From contig JAUXFJ010000011.1 of the NCBI GenBank assembly GCA_030620065.1, positions 1 through 14,311 on the forward strand: 14,311 nt of DNA. The letters are read 5' to 3'. The translations under genes and the position numbers were made by a program. Position 1 is the first letter of the stretch. Each line of letters starts with the position of its first letter. Below, piece by piece: positions 7,181 through 12,537 of the stretch. Source of the DNA: Anaerolineaceae bacterium. GTDB taxonomy: Bacteria; Chloroflexota; Anaerolineae; Anaerolineales; Anaerolineaceae. The notes below the pieces were generated by a model. That model was not told where the DNA came from. It ran no database searches and was given only the letters and a program-made list of their open reading frames with translations.

Positions 7181-8127
7181 TTGAAAGTCTCCTCTTCCAG
7201 CAATTGGCAAGCTGTCTGAGCTAATCCTTCCGGGGTGATGCCATAGTATTCAAAAATTTCAACCTGACTGCCGGTGACGGTGTACTCATCTGGAATGCCA
7301 ATAATTTTGAAGGGATTGCACAAGCCTCGCTGAAGTAAGAGAGATGCGCACAGGCTCCCTAGTCCCCCATGAACACTGTGCTCTTCTACCGTAATGATCG
7401 CCCTGGAACCGCGAGCTGCATCCAGTACAATCCCTTCGTCAAGGGGTTTCAAAGTATGCATGCTGACCACACCGCAGGAAATGCCCTGTTCTTCCAATAG
7501 AACGCAGGCTATCACGGCCCTAGATACAGTTTCACCTGTTGCAATAAATGTGACATCTGAACCAGATTTTAAAATAATAGCTTTGCCGATCTCAAATGCC
7601 GTTCCTCGCTTATGCAGGTGGTACATCGGTTTTCTCCCAAAGCGGATATAAATGGGCCGCGGATATGTGAGCGCTGCTTTGATGACCTCGCGAGTTTCGA
7701 AATTATCTGCCGGCGCAATAATATCAATGTTGTTAACAGCCTGCAAAGCGGCAAAATCGTGCAGAGAATGGTGAGTTGATCCCAAGGCTCCATAGCTCAC
7801 TCCAGCACTGATTCCTACCACTTTTACAGGAATATCTGAATAGGCAACATCATTTTTTATTTGCTCGAGTGCCCTCGCTGTTAGGAAGCTGGCAGGTGAG
7901 ACAGCAAAAACTATTTTTCCAGTGGAGGCCAGCCCCGCTGAGATACCAACTAAGTTTTGCTCGGCAATGCCGACTTCAACAATTTGTCCGGGAAGTTTTT
8001 GCCCAAAAGATACCAGTTTCCCCGAACCGCGCGAATCGCTCGTTACAACGAGCAATTCCTTGTTTTGCTGACCTAATTCCAGTAAAGTGTCCGCAAATAC
8101 TTCCAGGTTTGGTCTACCGAGTTCCAT
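7177..8127 (-). CDS. Transketolase, C-terminal subunit
   Basis: 316 residues corresponding to the pyrimidine-binding and C-terminal domains of transketolase as a separate chain. IVEVGIAEQNLVGISAGLA carries the catalytic glutamate E56 that activates thiamine diphosphate. SPASFLTARALEQIKNDVAY and GSTHHSLHDFAALQA are the usual cofactor and substrate segments, and the C-terminal domain includes EEHSVHGGLGS. With the N subunit it transfers two-carbon ketol units between sugar phosphates. It overlaps the N-subunit gene by 14 bp and its TGA overlaps the ATG of the kinase, so the three are translationally coupled. Split transketolases are common in accessory sugar pathways (apulose-4-phosphate transketolase AptAB is one precedent), whereas housekeeping transketolase is usually one chain. 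This suggests a dedicated role, with acceptor and donor unknown. Confidence 0.93.
   Translation of the reverse strand: MELGRPNLEVFADTLLELGQQNKELLVVTSDSRGSGKLVSFGQKLPGQIVEVGIAEQNLVGISAGLASTGKIVFAVSPASFLTARALEQIKNDVAYSDIPVKVVGISAGVSYGALGSTHHSLHDFAALQAVNNIDIIAPADNFETREVIKAALTYPRPIYIRFGRKPMYHLHKRGTAFEIGKAIILKSGSDVTFIATGETVSRAVIACVLLEEQGISCGVVSMHTLKPLDEGIVLDAARGSRAIITVEEHSVHGGLGSLCASLLLQRGLCNPFKIIGIPDEYTVTGSQVEIFEYYGITPEGLAQTACQLLEEETFK
7189..7194 (-). promoter_or_regulatory. Ribosome binding site of the kinase, inside the transketolase C-subunit gene
   Basis: GAGGAG on the minus strand stands eight bases before the ATG at 7178-7180, itself overlapping the TGA of the preceding gene. It decides the kinase start in favour of MSTILAIDQS over an in-frame ATG 30 bases upstream. 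Confidence 0.75.
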
Positions 8128-8986
8128 CTTGAACCTGCCGCGCTTCTTCAGCAGCCTGTAATTCAGTCAATGCTGCTGTTAATTCTTCGTCGGTGGGAAT
8201 ACGATGATGCCAGTTAGCTTGGTCCTCGATGAAACTGACCCCTTTCCCCTTGGTGGTTCGCGCCAATATCAAACTAGGTTTGCCCTTCTCAAAAGGTGCC
8301 TGGTCGAAAATCTCAACCAAAGCAGCCACATCGTTTCCATTTACAGTTCGAACCGCGTAACCAAATGCTGTGAATTTATCTGCTAACGGTTCTAAGCTGC
8401 TGACTTCTTCAGTTCTTCCCGTAATCTGCAAGGTATTTCGATCGACGGTAACGACCAGATTATCTAATCCAAAATGCGCTGCGCTCATTGAAGCCTCCCA
8501 GTTGGAACCTTCTTGAAGCTCACCATCCCCAAGCAGAGTGTACACCCGATAGGAGCGCCCATCCATTTTTCCTGCTAACGCAACCCCCACAGAAACCGAT
8601 AACCCGTGTCCTAAGGCTCCGGTATTGTGTTCAACACCAAACACTTTTCGAGTGGGGTGCCCAACAAAATGAGATTGAAATTGATTGAGGGTATCGAGTT
8701 CTTCTGAAGGAAAAAAACCTCTATCCGCGAGGACCGTATACAGCGCCTCAACCGAATGACCCTTGCTATGAATGTATCGATCTCGATCGAGGTCCATGAA
8801 GTTTTCAGGGGACACATTCAAAACATAGTTATATAAAACGTTTAGGATATCAACACAAGACAAATCCCCCCCCGTGTGCCCGGCATTAGCTTTCTTGATC
8901 ATCGAAAGAACATTTTTTCGATATTGGATAGATTTTCGTTCCAGCTTTGCTAGTGATAGTTTTTCACAGCGATGATTTGAATCCAT
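8114..8986 (-). CDS. Transketolase, N-terminal subunit
   Basis: 290 residues, the thiamine-diphosphate pyrophosphate-binding domain. Motifs in order: NAGHTGGDLS (H37), SKGHSVEALYTVLADRG (H77), FVGHPTRKVFGVEHNTGALGHG (H110, H120, H127) and the cofactor motif GDGELQEG (GDG at 153-155) ending with N184 in VDRNTLQ, the Mg2+ ligands being D154 and N184. The positions of these residues track those of full-length transketolase, so the half-protein appears intact. Most family members read GHPGGSLS at the first motif; here it is GHTGGDLS, which may reflect substrate choice. First gene of the operon: AGGAC lies a few bases before its ATG, and a promoter and inverted repeat lie directly upstream. Confidence 0.94.
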   Translation of the reverse strand: MDSNHRCEKLSLAKLERKSIQYRKNVLSMIKKANAGHTGGDLSCVDILNVLYNYVLNVSPENFMDLDRDRYIHSKGHSVEALYTVLADRGFFPSEELDTLNQFQSHFVGHPTRKVFGVEHNTGALGHGLSVSVGVALAGKMDGRSYRVYTLLGDGELQEGSNWEASMSAAHFGLDNLVVTVDRNTLQITGRTEEVSSLEPLADKFTAFGYAVRTVNGNDVAALVEIFDQAPFEKGKPSLILARTTKGKGVSFIEDQANWHHRIPTDEELTAALTELQAAEEARQVQDGTR

Positions 8987-8999
8987 AAATACGTCCTGA

Positions 9000-9022
9000 A
9001 TAATTATTCAAACAATAATTAT
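9000..9022. promoter_or_regulatory. 9-bp perfect inverted repeat, candidate operator
   Basis: ATAATTATT (9000-9008) and its exact complement AATAATTAT (9014-9022) flank the 5-base centre CAAAC. The repeat ends 14 bases before the transketolase ATG and covers the expected transcription start or early leader. Size, symmetry and place fit the binding site of a dimeric repressor controlling the operon. No regulator gene lies in the window, so the protein is unknown. The arms are AT-rich, which weakens the case somewhat. Confidence 0.55.
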
Positions 9023-9066
9023 ATTCCATTGCCAACAAGATTATCGCAAAACCTTCACTCTGTCAA
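9018..9066 (-). promoter_or_regulatory. Candidate sigma-70 promoter(s) of the transketolase operon
   Basis: On the minus strand a perfect TTGACA (9066-9061) is followed after 15 bases by GATAAT (9045-9040, five of six consensus bases), or after 17 bases by the poorer TAATCT (9043-9038). A second, perfect TATAAT occurs at 9023-9018, overlapping one arm of the inverted repeat, but without a good -35 at the usual distance. Either would give a short leader before the transketolase ATG at 8986. The insertion sequence ends about 70 bases further upstream, so this promoter survived the insertion. Confidence 0.55.
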
Positions 9067-9139
9067 GGGTGGTGAATTTATATTCGCCCATTGATTTTTA
9101 TTCAGCTTTGGCGTACAATGCTTTTTAGAATCAACTTAT

Positions 9140-9151
9140 CTCGACTTTATC
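9140..9151 (+). repeat. Left terminal inverted repeat of the insertion sequence
   Basis: CTCGACTTTATC, the exact reverse complement of 10587-10598. Beyond these 12 bases the similarity continues only in scattered positions for another eight or so. Confidence 0.85.
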
Positions 9152-9164
9152 TAAATGGAACCAT

Positions 9165-10523
9165 TCAAGATGAATAACATACAGCTTCAAACAGGCGAAT
9201 GAGCAAATCCGTGCGGGAATTTTGGATATCCGGTTCTAATGGAGACATGCAAAAACCCCAGTGATGCCAAATACGGCTGCGAACGAGAGCGATGGCATCT
9301 GAAAATGTCGGTAGCTGTTTGGCGTACCAAGAAGCTTGTCGAATGGGTAACTTACCATCCTTTTGCGATTGGCGAGCTAACAAAGTAACCCAAGAAAACA
9401 AGCCCAACAGAATGAGTGTAGTACGAGCGATGGCCTTATCCGACCATTGACGTTGTGTTTCGACACCCAAAGGGGCACGCACTTCTTGGAAAGTGACTTC
9501 GACCTGCCAGCGTCGGATGAACCACTTCAGGATTTGGACAGGTTCAGCGGACTGATCTGTACAGAGAAAAGCCTTGGTTTCAAATTTTCCTTTGGGGTCG
9601 CGAACCAGGATCCAGCGGATGGGAACAACGGGCTTCCCGGGACTATACCAGGTAGCCGTATCGCTGGTGATTTCCACTTGAGTAGAGCCTTGTCCATACC
9701 AATTGCTGACGGTAACCTTCTGCCAAACAGTCTTTTCATCAGTTAGCACTTCACTCAACTTTGGTAGTCGCTTCCCTTTCACTGGTGGACGTCCGATTTT
9801 GTGCGGGGCTTTTTCTGGAGCGGGTTCAAATAAAGCTGCATCCAAACGCAGTTGAGTGACCATGTAAACTGGATTGGGCAGGGTCAGCAGACTATCCAGT
9901 AGTTCCAAAGCAGCGTAACTGCTGTCAGCAACGATGACAATCTTGCGTTTTGGTAACCAGCGGCGGACTTGCATGCCCATTTGATGGGCCCAATCTGTCA
10001 GTTTCTTGTGCCCACGGGGTTTGCTTTCGTAATACCGTTCCGAAGGCGCTAGCACTGTCAGAAAGGGCAGACCCCAAATTTCCTTGGCACAGGGAATGTT
10101 GACCAACAACATCATACTAATCCAGCGCAAACCATTGGCTTTCACGAAATGGCTCTTGCTCGAACGCACCGGATCACGGTAGATCCCTTTGGCCTTGATC
10201 TTTTTGCCCCGGCGTCTCTCAATGGTTTCGTCGATCCTGATCATCACTTTTCCATACGACAAAAATGTGTTGAGCAGCAAGTACAATATGACCGCACTCA
10301 ATGCCAAGTTAGACCATATTGACCGATTCAACACCCGATGATAGTTCTGAAAGTGTTCTACTTGGCTCAACCCCATGATGCGCAAGGCTGCGGCAACAGT
10401 GCGCTTCCAAGGTGACAGAATTGCTCCCACCAATAGAACAATGGCTAACTTCCAAACCCGTTTTGAAAAAATTGGCTGAAAGTGATTGAGCAGTGTGTTA
10501 TATTCGGCAGGCAGGGTTGGCAT
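9165..10523 (-). CDS. IS4/IS701-like DDE transposase
   Basis: 452 residues, full length for the family. The RNase-H-fold catalytic acids appear as D98 in MIRIDETIERRRGKK, D200 in IVIVADSSYAALELLD, and a glutamate in the block RRWQVEVTFQEVRAPLG (E342, or E347), followed by VETQRQWSDKAIART as in IS4-type transposases. A basic stretch (GRPPVKGKRLPKL, about 244-256) lies in the insertion between the second and third acids. It cuts and joins the element ends. No frameshift or stop interrupts it. The gene starts 75 bases inside the right end and stops 14 bases after the left inverted repeat, leaving no room for cargo. Confidence 0.92.
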   Translation of the reverse strand: MPTLPAEYNTLLNHFQPIFSKRVWKLAIVLLVGAILSPWKRTVAAALRIMGLSQVEHFQNYHRVLNRSIWSNLALSAVILYLLLNTFLSYGKVMIRIDETIERRRGKKIKAKGIYRDPVRSSKSHFVKANGLRWISMMLLVNIPCAKEIWGLPFLTVLAPSERYYESKPRGHKKLTDWAHQMGMQVRRWLPKRKIVIVADSSYAALELLDSLLTLPNPVYMVTQLRLDAALFEPAPEKAPHKIGRPPVKGKRLPKLSEVLTDEKTVWQKVTVSNWYGQGSTQVEITSDTATWYSPGKPVVPIRWILVRDPKGKFETKAFLCTDQSAEPVQILKWFIRRWQVEVTFQEVRAPLGVETQRQWSDKAIARTTLILLGLFSWVTLLARQSQKDGKLPIRQASWYAKQLPTFSDAIALVRSRIWHHWGFCMSPLEPDIQNSRTDLLIRLFEAVCYSS

Positions 10524-10586
10524 CTAGGCACCTCTCTTGGCGGAGAAATGTCTTAGCTTACCCTGCTTTTTGTTAATGTTCAAATG

Positions 10587-10598
10587 GATAAAGTCGAG
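10587..10598 (-). repeat. Right terminal inverted repeat of the insertion sequence
   Basis: GATAAAGTCGAG on the plus strand, the exact reverse complement of the left end at 9140-9151. Confidence 0.85.
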
Positions 10599-10636
10599 TT
10601 AAAGAAATGTCTAAATGACGGCAATCCCCAAACCAT

Positions 10637-10663
10637 CTACTACTTCGCCAAGGAAGTTAGTAG
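10637..10663. other. Strong hairpin downstream of the GH4 gene
   Basis: CTACTACTTC pairs with GAAGTTAGTAG (6 bp, one bulged T, 4 bp) around a 6-nt loop. It stands 56 bases beyond the GH4 stop codon and 38 bases outside the insertion sequence. On the minus strand it could halt or stabilise the GH4 transcript, but no T run follows, so it is not a standard intrinsic terminator. Confidence 0.4.
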
Positions 10664-10718
10664 GGAAATCATTCTCTCCACCTATCTCTTAAAAAAGTCA
10701 AAATCATTGTCGGAATTT

Positions 10719-12146
10719 TTAATGATATTCAGGCAACCAATCCCGGTGCGCTTCAATCAGGTCGTCTACCAGATTCCAAATCTGATCCAGATCGAGTTCG
10801 GCGGCAGTGTGGGGGTCGAGCATAGCGGCGTGGTAAATATGTTCCCGCTTGCCGGTGAGTGCTGCTTCCACAGTCATTGTTTGTACATTGATGTTGGTCT
10901 GCATTAACGCAGCCAGATGCGGTGGAATAGACCCGATCTTTGTGGGCTGGATGCCGTTTTTATCAACCAGGCAGGGAACTTCTACACAGCAACCTGGCGG
11001 CAAGTTGTCGATCAAGCCATCGTTAGGCACGTTGCCGTAAATCACCTGCGGTTGACCCGTTTCCAGAGCGTGGATAATGAGCGATCCGTACTCACCAGAG
11101 TGCTGCACGCCTTGCTCTGTTATTTTTTCCTCGAGATTGCGATGTGAAGTCCACCGGCGCAACTCGTCGGCGTGCCAGGGATCGGTTTCATCCAACTCTT
11201 TCAACAGTTCTTGGAGATAAGTCTGTTCAAAGCGAGCCAATGCGGTTGGGTCCGGGTCTTCCAGGGCCTTTCGCAACTGTTCCCAGCTGTCAATCTGATT
11301 TTCGCAGCGCCAGACGTACTCATCCAGGGGAATCTGGAACTTTTCAATCAGGTCGGGCCGGTCTCGCTTAATAAACCAGGGCACGTATTCGCTAATGTGC
11401 TCGCTGGATTCTGTTACAAAATAACCCAGCCGGTTAAACACATCATAGCGCACCCGATTCCAATCAGGCACTCGCCCTTCCTCTACCACCTGGCGCATCA
11501 AAGGATAGAGATCCTCGCCATTGCGCTCGAATTCAAGGAAGAAGGCCATATGGTTGATGCCCGCGCAAAGATAATTGATATCTTTAGTGGGCACGCCAAT
11601 ATCATGGGCCAGATCTATAACTGTAAAAGGAACACTATGACACAGTCCAACCGTGTTGATTTTGCTGGCCCGGCTGACGGCCCAACACAGCATCGCCATC
11701 GGGTTCACGTAATTCAAAAACGTAACATCAGGGCACAGTTCTTCCATATCCTGACACATATCCAGTAAAACCGGAATGGTGCGCAATGCGCGCATAATCC
11801 CGCCGACACCCAATGTGTCGGCAATGGTTTGGCGCAAGCCATATTTCTTGGGGATTTCAAAATCAATCACCGTACCGGGGTCGTAGCCGGCCACCTGGAA
11901 CATGCTGATGGCGTAGTCGGCTCCATCCAGGGCGACCCGCCGGTCGGTGGTGACCTCGATGGTGGGATTGATATTCATAGTTTTGGCTAAATTGCGCGCC
12001 ACAATCTCCGAGGTACTCAGACGCTCCTCGTCGATGTCTTGCAAACTCAGGGTGCAATCTTCCAACTCGGGGAAACTGAAGATGTCACTCATTAGATTTT
12101 TGGCAAACACGGTGCTGCCGGCGCCGATAAACGTAATCTTGGTCAT
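10719..12146 (-). CDS. GH4 family alpha-galactosidase/alpha-glucosidase-type glycosidase
   Basis: 475 residues, normal length. GH4 enzymes cleave glycosides by an NAD+- and Mn2+-dependent oxidation-elimination route in the cytoplasm. The N terminus ITFIGAGSTVFAKNLMSDI is the NAD-binding Rossmann loop. QTIADTLGVGGIMRALRTIP is a segment typical of the MelA/LplD-type branch, NYVNPMAM is the substrate-binding NP motif, GLCHS contributes the metal-binding cysteine C169 with H170, and H199 in CAGINHMAFF is the other metal ligand. The residues needed for activity are therefore present. The branch is known for alpha-galactosidases and alpha-galacturonidases, so the exact sugar is open. AAAGGAAG lies six bases before the ATG. 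It is the only intact carbohydrate-cleaving enzyme in the window and could supply sugar to the neighbouring pathway, though the insertion sequence now lies between them. Confidence 0.93.
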   Translation of the reverse strand: MTKITFIGAGSTVFAKNLMSDIFSFPELEDCTLSLQDIDEERLSTSEIVARNLAKTMNINPTIEVTTDRRVALDGADYAISMFQVAGYDPGTVIDFEIPKKYGLRQTIADTLGVGGIMRALRTIPVLLDMCQDMEELCPDVTFLNYVNPMAMLCWAVSRASKINTVGLCHSVPFTVIDLAHDIGVPTKDINYLCAGINHMAFFLEFERNGEDLYPLMRQVVEEGRVPDWNRVRYDVFNRLGYFVTESSEHISEYVPWFIKRDRPDLIEKFQIPLDEYVWRCENQIDSWEQLRKALEDPDPTALARFEQTYLQELLKELDETDPWHADELRRWTSHRNLEEKITEQGVQHSGEYGSLIIHALETGQPQVIYGNVPNDGLIDNLPPGCCVEVPCLVDKNGIQPTKIGSIPPHLAALMQTNINVQTMTVEAALTGKREHIYHAAMLDPHTAAELDLDQIWNLVDDLIEAHRDWLPEYH

Positions 12147-12224
12147 TTGCGTCTTCCTTTTCTTAATAGATGATTGAAATTTTTGGTTTTATTTTTAACA
12201 TAGTTACGATAAAGATACATTGTC

Positions 12225-12537
12225 CTACTTGAGCACGACAACCCACTGACCTGAATCCGGGCAGCTCAGGATATGGGCTTTGCCGCTCTCGATAGTTCTT
12301 GCGGGAGTCCACCTGCTGCCCAAAATGTTGAGCCACGTTTCGGTCAGGCTGCCAGTTGGCGGTAGTGAGACCAATGCTCACCCGCCGGTCGCCATCACCG
12401 GTAAAGTAGACGGTGTACTCGTCGCCGGGGTTCGCCAGAGCATACGCCTCGTTCTCGGTTCTCCCAGGAATTTCTGGAGCAAAAGTAGCCAGGACAAGTT
12501 CATCACCCCATCGCGTACACGTGTCTGGTAATGACAT
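12225..12537 (-). pseudogene. C-terminal carbohydrate-enzyme domain remnant, frameshifted
   Basis: In one frame (12537 down to about 12330) the peptide contains NEAYALANPGDEYTVYFTGD. In the next frame it continues TWLNILGSRWTPARTIESGK and ends QWVVVLK with TAG at 12225-12227. Joined, these give the beta-sandwich pattern of the 'putative collagen-binding' domain often found at the C terminus of glycoside-hydrolase-like proteins (ALANPG.EY.VYF ... WL....G.W ... G.WV.LL). A single indel near 12323-12335 separates the halves, and no catalytic domain precedes it: the first 35 bases overlap the end of the glycyl radical enzyme gene. It is therefore a 5'-deleted, frameshifted scrap, not a gene. In the single uninterrupted frame the ORF runs on to 12163 with meaningless residues. 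Domain assignment is from memory of the family pattern and moderately sure. Confidence 0.6.

Larger units (their letters stand above)
9140..10598 (-). mobile_element. Insertion sequence, IS4/IS701-like, complete
   Basis: A 1459-bp element bounded by terminal inverted repeats whose outer 12 bases are identical, with a single transposase gene filling it. Length, one long DDE transposase and simple ends fit the IS701 branch of the IS4 superfamily. The bases flanking the ends, TTAT on the left and TTAA on the right, are nearly but not exactly equal, so the target duplication is uncertain (three of four positions, or the element edge may be one base off). It lies between the GH4 gene and the promoter of the transketolase operon and breaks no gene that I can recognise. 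Its transposase is intact, so the copy may be active or recent. Confidence 0.85.

Noticed and set aside
7181..7210. Ten-codon N-terminal extension of the kinase
   Set aside because: The downstream ATG has GAGGAG at eight bases, an ATGA overlap with the previous gene and a normal kinase N terminus.
3007..8986. Sulfoquinovose breakdown by the transketolase route
   Set aside because: That pathway also uses a split transketolase, but it does not need the kinase and G1PDH-like gene found here, and no sulfoquinovosidase or sulfolactaldehyde reductase is visible in the window. It remains only a distant alternative.
10584..10907. 107-codon plus-strand frame starting in the right inverted repeat
   Set aside because: It begins within the insertion-sequence end and then runs antisense into the GH4 gene; no family resemblance.
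11172..11768. 198-codon open frame on the plus strand
   Set aside because: It lies entirely antisense to the GH4 gene, whose motifs and length are convincing; the plus-strand peptide has no recognisable domain and no ribosome binding site was evident.
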